Source: Paenibacillus sp. Soil787
GTDB taxonomy: Bacteria; Bacillota; Bacilli; Paenibacillales; NBRC-103111
Direction: 5' to 3'
Length of the DNA: 52,197 bases
Assembly: GCF_001429545.1 (NCBI RefSeq)
Contig: NZ_LMSP01000007.1
Span: forward strand, 109,033 to 161,229
Numbering within the stretch: position 1 is the stretch's first letter; each line of letters begins with the position of its first letter. The notes beneath the pieces are model-generated. The model did no database searches, was not told the origin of the DNA, and worked only from the letters and a program-made list of their open reading frames with translations. The translations under genes and the position numbers were made by a program. This document shows, one piece after another, positions 6,951 to 14,464 of this stretch.

Positions 6951-9305
6951 TCACTCCACTTCTGTCTCCAGCTCTTGAATCCGTTTCTCAACGTAGCGTG
7001 TATCCTTATGAGCGTGGTAGGTTTCTGCCTTCTCTACAATGACTGCCGTGTTATACTCCGGGATGCCTGCATACTGCTCATACACGCCTTTGGGAATCAG
7101 GGAGTTGCCTTCAGGCCAATGCACCTCAATGTTGCCTGGTTTTACGTCGGCACGCTTAACCCTTCCGTGCATGCTGCCGTAGCTGTTGTAGATGACGATC
7201 GCTTCACCATCGTTTAAAGATAGAGCACTGGCGTCTTGAGGGTGGATCAAAACATCATATCGATCTGCTTCATTGAATGGATCGATGTCGCTGTAGATCA
7301 TCGAATTGAACTGCTTGCCGCGGCGCGTCGTCACCGCGAAATGCCCTTCGGGCTTCCGCAGCTCCGGAAGCTCAATCGGCAGCAGCGCGCCGCGGCCGTC
7401 CGGCGTCGGACAGACGCCGTCCTCGCACAGCCACGCGCCGCCGTATTGAAACACATCACCGCGCTCACGCAGGTGCTGGGTGCCGTCATAGTTCGGCGCG
7501 GCGAGAGCAATTTCCGCGCGGATGGCTTCTGCGCTGCCGCAGCCCAGCTGCTCGGCGGCACCCGGCTTCACGCGGCGGGCGAGATCGACATAGATTGCCC
7601 ACTCCGCGCGGGCTTCGCCGATCCGGGGGCCGGCGATCTCGGGCGAGAAGTACACCATCCGCTCCGTGGAGGTGGACGTGCCCCCTCCGGGCTGCTCGTA
7701 GCGCGTCATCGCGGGCAGCACCACCACAGCCTCCCGCGCATCAAGCAGCGTGGAGGTGTTCAGGATGATGTCCTGGTGGACACGGACATCGATGCTTGTA
7801 AGGGCTTCGCGGACGAATGCCGGGTCCGGCATCGTCTCGAGGAAGTTGCCGCCGGATGTGTAGAACATCCGGAGCTTCCGCTCCTGCTCCTCGGGCAGGA
7901 GCGCGTTCTCGAGGGTGACACCGACGATGTCACCCTGCCATTTCGGCAGCTCGAACCCCCAGAGCTGCTCGATTCTTACGCGGTCGGCGGCGCTGGCGAT
8001 TTCGCCGCCCGGCAGGCTGAAGGGATCGGCGCCCATTTCGCCGGATCCCTGCACGCCGCTATGGCCGCGGATGGGCATCAGCCCACAGTGCTCGCGGCCG
8101 AGGAATCCCCGCAGGAGGGCGAGATTCGCCACCTGCGAGATGTTGTCCGTGCCGAAGCGGTGCTGTGTGAGCCCCATGCTCCACACGAAAACCGCGCTCT
8201 TGGCACGCGCCAGCAGCTCCGCGAACTCGCGCATGCGTTCGCGGGTCAGGCCGGACGACTGCTCAAGCGTCGTCCATTCCTGCTGCGCCACGTGGCCGCG
8301 CAGCTCCTCTAGTCCGTTCGTGTGCGCCTGCACGAACGCATGGTCAATCGCGGAGCCAGGCTCGCGCTCCTCCATCTCGAACCACACCTTCATGACGCCG
8401 TTCATGAAGCCGATATCCCCGCCGATGTTCACTTGATACACATCGTCAGCCAGCTTTGTCCCGAATAACGCCGATTCGGGAATCGAAGGAATCCAGTACT
8501 GCTCCATGGACGGCTCGTAGTACGGGTTAATGACAATGATCTTCGTCCCTTTGCGCTTGGCCGCGTACATATACTTCGTCGAGACCGGCTGATTATTCGC
8601 GGCCACGCTGCCCCAGAACACAAGGACGTCCGTGCCGATCCAGTCCTTGTAATTGCACGTCGACGCGCCCACGCCAACGGAGCGCTTAAGTGCCGTCTTC
8701 GACGGGGAGTGGCAAATACGCGAGGCGTTGTCGATGTTGTTCGTACCGAGCAACCTTGCCACCTTCGCTGCCACATAGTACGACTCGTTCGTAATCCCCC
8801 GAGCTGTCAAATAAAAAGCCATCTGCTTCGGATCAATCGTACGCATCTTTCCTGCGATCATGTCCAGCGCCTCATCCCATGTGGCTCGACTGAATTTCCG
8901 CTCCCCATGGCGGCGGATGAGCGGATAAGGGATACGCCCAAGCTGTCTGAGCTCGGTGCTGCTCATGCGGCTCAGCTCCTCAATGTCTGCATGCAGCAGC
9001 TCCTCGCGAATCGCCGGCATCGTATTCAAACGCAGCACATTCAGCCGCGTTGTACACAGATGCGGCCCCGCCAGCGTTTGGTCGTAAAGCCCTGATACGC
9101 CTAGCGCGCAGCCATCGCACACCCCTTGCGTCAGAATGCGATACGCATAGGGCAGATTATCGCGATTTTGCCAGGCGATTTTTGCCGTTTCGCGAATATG
9201 CTGCGGCTTTATTTTCCCAAGTCCGAATGGCACCTTGCTGACCCACAGCTTTGGATCTGGTTTAGCGGGCAGCTTGATTGGCCCTGTATGCTTCGTTTTC
9301 CCCAT
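6951..9305 (-). CDS. FdhF/YdeP-type molybdopterin oxidoreductase, alpha subunit-like
   Basis: A 784-residue member of the formate-dehydrogenase-like molybdopterin family. The N-terminus has only a CDGC pair (63-66) where classical enzymes have four Cys for an iron-sulfur cluster. SRICHSPSK at 195-203 carries Cys198 at the position of the Mo-ligand Cys/selenocysteine. Later motifs include GTDVLVFWGS, VINPYYEP and MPIRGHSGVQGSGEMG, and a C-terminal molybdopterin-dinucleotide domain (about 660-770). The substrate is unknown. The middle of the gene is GC-rich, giving long false ORFs on the other strand. Activation may rely on an FdhD elsewhere, since the local copy is destroyed. Confidence 0.87.
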   Translation of the reverse strand: MGKTKHTGPIKLPAKPDPKLWVSKVPFGLGKIKPQHIRETAKIAWQNRDNLPYAYRILTQGVCDGCALGVSGLYDQTLAGPHLCTTRLNVLRLNTMPAIREELLHADIEELSRMSSTELRQLGRIPYPLIRRHGERKFSRATWDEALDMIAGKMRTIDPKQMAFYLTARGITNESYYVAAKVARLLGTNNIDNASRICHSPSKTALKRSVGVGASTCNYKDWIGTDVLVFWGSVAANNQPVSTKYMYAAKRKGTKIIVINPYYEPSMEQYWIPSIPESALFGTKLADDVYQVNIGGDIGFMNGVMKVWFEMEEREPGSAIDHAFVQAHTNGLEELRGHVAQQEWTTLEQSSGLTRERMREFAELLARAKSAVFVWSMGLTQHRFGTDNISQVANLALLRGFLGREHCGLMPIRGHSGVQGSGEMGADPFSLPGGEIASAADRVRIEQLWGFELPKWQGDIVGVTLENALLPEEQERKLRMFYTSGGNFLETMPDPAFVREALTSIDVRVHQDIILNTSTLLDAREAVVVLPAMTRYEQPGGGTSTSTERMVYFSPEIAGPRIGEARAEWAIYVDLARRVKPGAAEQLGCGSAEAIRAEIALAAPNYDGTQHLRERGDVFQYGGAWLCEDGVCPTPDGRGALLPIELPELRKPEGHFAVTTRRGKQFNSMIYSDIDPFNEADRYDVLIHPQDASALSLNDGEAIVIYNSYGSMHGRVKRADVKPGNIEVHWPEGNSLIPKGVYEQYAGIPEYNTAVIVEKAETYHAHKDTRYVEKRIQELETEVE

Positions 9306-9388
9306 CTTAAAAACGCTCCTTTGATTTAACTTTTTATCTCTTCCACTCTTTTGCTTTTGCTTTCGTATCTGCTACTGTTCTCACTCGC

Positions 9389-9417
9389 ACTCTTACTCTT
9401 ACTCTTACTCTTACTCT
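9389..9417. repeat. ACTCTT hexanucleotide tract
   Basis: Nearly five perfect copies of ACTCTT, about 85 bp upstream of the oxidoreductase start. Tracts of this kind change length by slippage and could alter upstream spacing. Confidence 0.85.
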
Positions 9418-9803
9418 ATGTATTCTTGCACCTTCATACCAAAGAACAACTCACTAATAACACCCCTCACACTCCACTATAGCCACTATCCCTTTGGCTC
9501 AGAAGTCCTCGAGCTACTTCCACAATTCCTTCTCGCTCAGCTACCTATCACTATCACCTCTCCCTACTCCGTACATCAAGCAGCTGCCCTAACATCACCC
9601 CAGCAAGCAAAAAACCACCGCAAAACAATCCCCAGACCTCCTCTCATCAGAGGAAGCCTAAGTCATGTCTCACAGTGGTTAGTCTCCGGCAGGTTCGCTA
9701 CCAAGTGCCAAGCACCTTTACCTATGTATATGCTGCTATTTGAGCTGTTATTTATTGAAACTCGTAGAAATTCTCTTACTTAATGGCTTTCACTTGAACC
9801 GCA

Positions 9804-9985
9804 GCTGCATAAAGTGCAGCAAACTGGGCTTAAATTCCTAGATTCAGTGAATTTGATGCATTTCCTACAGCTAATCTAGCACGATACATGCAAAAACGTC
9901 AAAAGCAGCTAATTTTACTGCACAATTTGCAGTTTTTTCCGATTTCACCGCTATTTTAACCGAAAATAGATGCACTTTTCACATC
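9804..9985. repeat. palindrome array A (TGYA-N5-TRCA class)
   Basis: Four palindromes in the gap between two same-strand genes: GCTGCA-N5-TGCAGC (centre 9812), TGCA-N5-TACA (9863), ACTGCA-N5-TGCAGT (9925) and GATGCA-N5-CACATC (9977). The centres are 51, 62 and 52 bp apart. Spacers are A/T-rich and not alike. The rest of the 9306-10031 gap shows no gene I can support. Confidence 0.75.
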
Positions 9986-10031
9986 ATCTCATTGCGAAGC
10001 CAGGTTTCGGGTTATCGGGTTGCCAACATCC

Positions 10032-10391
10032 CTACCTACAAAACTTCTTTTCTAAATCCTGATCAAAAACGAACACAGACATCCCCTCATCCAGCTCAAT
10101 ATCGATATCGACGAATAGCTTAACGAACTTCGCGCCAAGCAGCTCCTCCATCTCGACAGGGGGGTGATCCTTATAAATCTCTTTCACCATTTCCGTGCGA
10201 GCCGTGCGGAGCATTTGCCTGCCATCGCCGGTTTTCGCTATAAACTTTTCTACGGGAGAGAGGTTTCCTGCCATTTCGCATATCGCCCAGCACTTACAGA
10301 AGGTCGTCATCACGCGCTCCGGCCCCTTGCCCATATGCTTTTTGCGATAAGCTTTCACCAGGTTACTAAATTCGGCCTCCATTCGGTTCAT
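10032..10391 (-). CDS. DUF2294-family protein
   Basis: A 119-residue soluble protein matching DUF2294 in length and pattern: an N-terminal helix with KKHMGKGPERVMTTF, a central NLSPVEKFIAKTGDGRQMLRTAR segment, and a C-terminal FVDIDIELDEGMSVFVFD strand pair. The function is unknown. AAGGTGG precedes the start. It is the only gene between array A and a repeat-R copy. Confidence 0.8.
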   Translation of the reverse strand: MNRMEAEFSNLVKAYRKKHMGKGPERVMTTFCKCWAICEMAGNLSPVEKFIAKTGDGRQMLRTARTEMVKEIYKDHPPVEMEELLGAKFVKLFVDIDIELDEGMSVFVFDQDLEKKFCR

Positions 10392-10527
10392 TGGCCAGCC
10401 ACCTTTATATGTACTGCTTCAATCATAGCAAGAAAGCGTATACCTGACAACCGAACCGCTAGACTCATTTATGAGAAAACCTCTATCGAGGCCTTTCGAA
10501 GATGAGCGACCGCGTTTAAATGTAAGT

Positions 10528-10587
10528 TTTATCGCCAATAAGAAAGCGGTTTTCGGGAACCGAAAACTTATACTTTCTTATGTGGTA
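10528..10587. repeat. intergenic repeat R, copy 2
   Basis: Nearly identical to 311-367. Read on the minus strand it starts directly after the T-tract of the terminator at 10587-10618. A fragment of the same element (AAAACTTATACTTCTTATCTAC) is near 37119-37141. Confidence 0.75.
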
Positions 10588-10618
10588 AAAAAAGACCAAC
10601 CTTCATTTAAAGGCTGGT
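10587..10618 (-). terminator. terminator of the 37-residue membrane protein gene
   Basis: ACCAGCCTT and AAGGTTGGT pair on the minus strand and are followed by CTTTTTTT. Confidence 0.8.
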
Positions 10619-10648
10619 GCTTTAGCATTCCATTTCGTAGTCTGTGAC

Positions 10649-10762
10649 TCAATCGTTATCCTCTTCATCCCATTTGCGGGAGTAAGCTTTCTTCGTTACC
10701 CAGAATGTCAAACCCACGATGATCAAAAGGGCAATAATACCTAAGATGATGGCACCAACCAT
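10649..10762 (-). CDS. 37-residue single-pass membrane protein
   Basis: A short gene with ATG at 10762 and TGA at 10649-10651, preceded by AGAGGAGAG. The product is MVGAIILGIIALLIIVGLT followed by FWVTKKAYSRKWDEEDND: one helix (residues 3-22), then a basic and an acidic tail. It has its own terminator. No family recognised; small proteins of this shape are common in envelopes of Firmicutes. The good ribosome binding site, amphipathic layout and terminator make it likely to be real. Confidence 0.75.
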   Translation of the reverse strand: MVGAIILGIIALLIIVGLTFWVTKKAYSRKWDEEDND

Positions 10763-10865
10763 TGTCTAACTCTCCTCTTTTGCTAATACTTAGCCCGAAT
10801 TCATTATAACCCTTACTATAGCCCGAAAATCTGTAAGTACGCAACGAAAACCCCCTTTTCGATTG

Positions 10866-11699
10866 CTAAAACAAATCCAACTGCCTTGGTCCGAGCCCTT
10901 CATATTCTAAACCGAGCAGACCCATCAATTCCTTGGCATTACCTGCGGCATGTCCGCCTGAATTGTTATTGAAGATCACACATACCTCTCGCGTTTGCCG
11001 CTCGAGCTCTTGCAGCCAAGTCTTCCACTCCAGAAGTTCCTGCTGATTGTAATGGTATAAGTACCGTACGTCGCGCCAGTTCGCCTCGTTGTTTTGCACC
11101 CAACCGCCAACATTGCGGCCGTGGAACCGAACCATCGTCATCTCAGGATGTGTAACCTCCAGCACGGTCGGCACCGAACCAATCCCTGCCTGCGGCTCAT
11201 CACAGATGCTGTGCATCCAACCCTCTCGCCGCATAAAGGTGAGCGTTTTGTCGCGCATTTCCTCCGTAAACCAGCTCTGATGGCGGAATTCCAGCGCTAC
11301 GGGTACATCGCCCATCTTCTCTTTAGCATTTCGCAGCACATCCACATTCGTCTTGTTGCAATCAAACCATGGCGGGTACTGAAACAGAACAGCTTTAAGC
11401 TTCCCCGCTTCTTGAACAGGTCGGATCGACTGGAGGAAAACCTCAAACATTTGCTCCATCCCTCCGGCAAAAGGGTTCTCTCCCCGCAGATGACCCGTCA
11501 TTCCTTGGTATGCCTTAATAATGAAACCAAAGCGTTCTGGCGTCTCTTGGTTCCATTTAATATAATTACGCTCTGGTTGGATCGCGTAAAAAGAGGTATC
11601 CACTTCCACAATCAGAAAGTGTGCGCCATACTCCCGCAGCTTCCCTTTGCTGCCGCCTAACTCATGGTCGCCCCATCCGGCTAGACCGATGTTGATCAT
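10866..11699 (-). CDS. DUF72 (YecE-like) family protein
   Basis: A 277-residue TIM-barrel-type protein of the DUF72 family: INIGLAGWGDHELG at the N-terminus, VEVDTSFYAIQ, LFQYPPWF, VALEFRHQSWF and MVRFHGRN are the usual conserved blocks, ending in QLDLF. The catalytic role of the family is not established. The ATG at 11699 is preferred over an upstream GTG because AGAGGTGA is correctly spaced only for the ATG. Monocistronic. Confidence 0.85.
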   Translation of the reverse strand: MINIGLAGWGDHELGGSKGKLREYGAHFLIVEVDTSFYAIQPERNYIKWNQETPERFGFIIKAYQGMTGHLRGENPFAGGMEQMFEVFLQSIRPVQEAGKLKAVLFQYPPWFDCNKTNVDVLRNAKEKMGDVPVALEFRHQSWFTEEMRDKTLTFMRREGWMHSICDEPQAGIGSVPTVLEVTHPEMTMVRFHGRNVGGWVQNNEANWRDVRYLYHYNQQELLEWKTWLQELERQTREVCVIFNNNSGGHAAGNAKELMGLLGLEYEGLGPRQLDLF

Positions 11700-11876
11700 G
11701 TCCTTCACCTCTCGGCTATTCGTTCGTTATTCCCATTGTAGCGTGCTGATGCTAACGGAAACAACTTGTCTGGTTTTAAAACGTACATTCCTCCCTGACA
11801 TTACGTTGTCAGCAAATTGTTATATAGTGGAATTAATATAGCAAATGATCGTTCAAACCATAGGGGGCATGTACAC

Positions 11877-13100
11877 ATGTCGTTAATAAATTCTTCAGAT
11901 GAGGGCTGCGCTAAAATGGACATTGCTAAACCCGACATGTCCAGCTGTGCCAGCCCTATCCTCAGTAAGCGTGCCTTAAACCGAGCACTACTAGCTCGGC
12001 AATTGCTCCTCAAGCGCTCGGACATGCCTGTCCACCAGGCAGCCCAGCACCTCGTCGGCTTGCAGGCGCAAGCTCCTAACCCACCTTACGTGGCGTTGTG
12101 GACTAGACTGCAGAACTTTCGTCATGAGGAGCTGTCTCGGCTCATCATGGACAGAAGCATCGTACGCATCGCTCTCATGCGCTCGACGATCCACCTCGTC
12201 ACGGCCGAAGACTGCCTGACACTTCGCCCCGTCCTGCAGTCCGTGCAGGACCGCGCCTTAAAGGGCACGTTCGGCAAGAAGCTTGCCGAACTGGATCTAG
12301 ACGCGCTCGCCGCCGCCGGGCGAGCGCTCTTGGAGGCGCAGCCGCTCACCTTCAGTGAGCTCGGCAAGCGCCTCCAAGAGCAGTGGCCGCAGAGCGATGC
12401 CACTGCTCTCGCTCAAGCGGTGCGCTGCAGCCTACCGCTTGTCCAGGTGCCGCCCCGCGGCATCTGGGGCGCCAGCGGGCAGGCCGCCCACACTACAGCA
12501 GAGGCTTGGCTCGGCCGCCCGCTGCCACAAGGGCAAGACCCCGAAGCCATGCTGCTGCGCTACCTGGCGGCCTTCGGACCTGCATCCGTCAAGGATATGC
12601 AGGTCTGGTCCGGGCTTACTCGGCTGCGCGAGGTGGTCGAGCGGCTGCGCCCAAGTCTGCTCTCCTTCCGCGACAAGCAAGGAAACGAGCTGTTCGACCT
12701 GCCGGACGCTCCTCGGCCGGACCCTTTAGCCCCAGCTACGCCACGTTTCTTGTAGGAGTTCGATAATATGCTCCTTTCCTACGACGATCGCACCCGCACC
12801 ATGCGCGATGAAGATAAGCATCTGGTGTTCACGGACAATGGCATCATCCGGGCCACGTTGATTGTCGATGGTTTTGTTCGCGGCAGTTGGTCCATCACAC
12901 AGAAGCGCAAATCGGCTGTTTTGACCATCAACTTATTCGAGCCCTTATCCCAGGTTGATCACGCAGAGGTTGCCGAGGAAGCGGAGCGCTTGTTGATTTC
13001 ATCGCCCCTGATGCCGATACGCGAGATATTCTCTTTCAATAAAAAATCCCGAGGCCACCCTCGGGTTTTTTTTATTGAAAGAGAACTATGGTTTTGTTGA
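11877..13100 (+). pseudogene. winged-helix (HTH_42-type) protein split by an in-frame TAG
   Basis: One reading frame of about 407 codons, interrupted by TAG at 12753-12755. The first part (ALNRALLARQLLLKR, VGLQAQAPNPPYVALWTRL, VRIALMRSTIHLVTAED) matches the winged helix DNA-binding (DUF1006/AlkZ-like) family. The second part, directly after the stop and in frame, carries its C-terminal motif EFDNMLLSYDDRTR...LIVDGFVRGSW. Family members have an unbroken RFLPEFDN-like join there, so the stop sits in a conserved core. AlkZ-like members are DNA glycosylases; others are uncharacterised. ATG at 11877 has GGGGG upstream. The 3' end of the frame runs into a terminator. Confidence 0.8.
13031..13083. 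terminator. long bidirectional terminator hairpin
   Basis: CTCTTTCAATAAAAAA, a CCCGAGG/CCTCGGG core and TTTTTTTTATTGAAAGAG make a nearly perfect 53-bp inverted repeat. It sits between two convergent genes and inside the last codons of the upstream frame. Confidence 0.85.
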
Positions 13101-13106
13101 GGTCCA

Positions 13107-13673
13107 CTAGCTTTTCTTAAGCTCTGAATAGCCAAAGTCCACACTAAATTGCTTGCAATAGATAACAACTTTACTATAGACGCTAAGGTCTGTATCCGGA
13201 GGAAGCTCATAGTTCTGATTTCCAATGTTGCCTTTTAGTTTACCCAGATTAATGCCTTCACCTGTTTTACCACCAGGCTTAGCCAAGAATAAGTGTAAAT
13301 CCGGTCCATTCGTCGCATCCAGATCTTCGAGCCGAAGAATCGTCGTATCCCCATTCACGAGCGTAATGACCTTCCCCTTCGCATGGTGACCTGGCTCCCC
13401 ATCAACAAAGGCTCCCTCAAACACGGCAGCAGTCTGCTTGGCTGTCTCCTTATCCGCAACCGGCATGGCCGGAGTTTTGTTCTCCATCTCGCCAGTTTCT
13501 TTGCCCTTATCAGCTGTCATTTCGATTCCTTGCTCGATTTGGGATGCCATGGGCAGAGCTTCATTTATTTTCTTATCAATAAACAAAGGCTTTAGAAGCC
13601 ACCATCCTACAACCAGCAGAACGATACCTAATCCAACTGCCGTAATTTTCAAAGTCGTTTGCATCTTTCTCAT
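13107..13673 (-). CDS. DM13-domain membrane-anchored protein
   Basis: A 188-residue protein with an N-terminal anchor helix (about 8-27), a Met/Lys/Glu-rich linker, and a DM13 domain (about 85-188). Family landmarks are visible: the F.G.F.DGEPGHHAKGKV start, LRLEDLDATNGPDLHLFLA, INLGKLKGNIGNQNYELP, and VVIYCKQFSVDFGYSEL with its conserved Cys. DM13 domains are proposed to take part in electron transfer. ATG at 13673 has GAGGTGG 5 nt upstream; the GTG three codons earlier overlaps that site. Confidence 0.85.
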   Translation of the reverse strand: MRKMQTTLKITAVGLGIVLLVVGWWLLKPLFIDKKINEALPMASQIEQGIEMTADKGKETGEMENKTPAMPVADKETAKQTAAVFEGAFVDGEPGHHAKGKVITLVNGDTTILRLEDLDATNGPDLHLFLAKPGGKTGEGINLGKLKGNIGNQNYELPPDTDLSVYSKVVIYCKQFSVDFGYSELKKS

Positions 13674-13843
13674 ACCAACCACCTCATTCCTTATTTGCTT
13701 TTAAGCTCTACTATCACCATAACGTAAATTTCTTAAGAAAGTCTTACGAAATCCCTACAAAATCAAGTTAGCCTCCCCGTCTCAGCCCCAGCCTTAATGC
13801 CCGAATATAACTAGCCAACTTTTTGCTTCCGCTACCTCGTAAT

Positions 13844-13865
13844 GCCATCTGGATATACAGATGGC
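13844..13865. other. isolated palindrome GCCATCTG-N6-CAGATGGC
   Basis: A perfect 8-bp-arm dyad about 60 bp before array B. It has no T-tract, so an operator or RNA hairpin are both possible. Confidence 0.4.
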
Positions 13866-13913
13866 GCTGTCATTTTTAGGTTGATAGCACTTAACAATGT
13901 TCGATCCTAGCAG

Positions 13914-14096
13914 TGTTGTATTTTGTACAACAATCGGCTGGCTATTCCGCGTAATTCCTGCGATTGTTGTACAAAATACAGCATTTGCTCTCAAAAGTGG
14001 CTCTATTTGATGAAATGAAGCTAAATTGTTGCACGAAATACAACAACTACTTGCTTGGTGAAAAGAACCCCCGAAATTGTTGTACGTTGTACAACT
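13914..14096. repeat. palindrome array B (TGTTGTA-N5-TACAACA)
   Basis: The clearest array. Four palindromes at 13914-13932, 13965-13983, 14027-14045 and 14078-14096, each with 7-bp arms TGTTGTA and TACAACA (no more than one change each) around exactly 5 nt. Centres 13923, 13974, 14036, 14087, that is 51, 62 and 51 bp apart. The central five bases are TTTTG, CAAAA, CGAAA and CGTTG, so neighbouring units appear in both orientations. Spacers are unlike one another. Confidence 0.85.
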
Positions 14097-14161
14097 TTAG
14101 CCTATTTAGCCCCAAAAAACTGACAGATTGAAAACAAAATCAATTACAAAGTTAAAATTCT

Positions 14162-14194
14162 GTGCCGCAACGCGGCATGGAAGTCTTATCTACT
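14162..14194. repeat. intergenic repeat Q, partial copy
   Basis: Carries the Q core GCCGCAACGCGGC and GGAAGTCTTATCTACT, as at 18102 and 32438. It abuts the T-tract of the next terminator. Confidence 0.7.
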
Positions 14195-14203
14195 CAAAAA
14201 AAA

Positions 14204-14234
14204 CAAACCCCGAGACCGCCCTCGAGGTTTTTTC
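14204..14234 (-). terminator. terminator of the repeat-protein gene
   Basis: CCTCGAG and CTCGGGG pair on the minus strand, followed by TTTGTTTTTTTT. On the plus strand the same hairpin also has a T6 tract. Confidence 0.65.
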
Positions 14235-14460
14235 CTATCCTTATCCTTATCCTTTTCCTCAATTTCCCTTACTTTTCTATTACTTTTCTATTACTTTTCC
14301 TTTACTTTTCTCTTAATTTTCCTTACTTTTCTCTTAATTTTCCTTACTTTTCCCTGCTTTTCCTTACTTTTCCTTACTTTTTTCTTAATTCCCTTACTTT
14401 TCCTTAATTCCCTTACTTCCCTTTCTTTCACCATACACTCTAAGCGCTTCTCCCGCACTC
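14235..14460. repeat. polypyrimidine CCTTACTTTT-type microsatellite
   Basis: About 225 bp of almost pure C/T on the plus strand, built from irregular copies of TTACTTTTCC and TTAATTTTCC, ending next to the stop of the repeat-protein gene. Strand asymmetry is extreme. The low-complexity plus-strand ORFs here are artefacts. Confidence 0.8.
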
Positions 14461-14464
14461 CACC

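Noticed and set aside
6766..6954. 62-codon ORF downstream of the oxidoreductase
   Set aside because: It is in the wrong frame. The frame one step over reads as the FdhD C-terminus.
7236..8312. 358-codon plus-strand ORF opposite the molybdopterin oxidoreductase
   Set aside because: It is antisense to an obvious enzyme in a GC-rich stretch, lacks a ribosome binding site, and its Arg/His/Ala-rich product looks like a frame shadow.
9418..9783. 121-codon plus-strand ORF in the gap before the oxidoreductase
   Set aside because: No ribosome binding site, starts in a hexanucleotide repeat, low-complexity Ser/Pro/Leu composition.
13914..14096. CRISPR array
   Set aside because: Repeats are short diverging palindromes, spacing alternates instead of being constant, and no cas gene is present in the window.
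14128..14407. ORFs over the polypyrimidine tract
   Set aside because: Products are Phe/Pro/Tyr/Leu strings that come from the CCTTACTTTT repeat.
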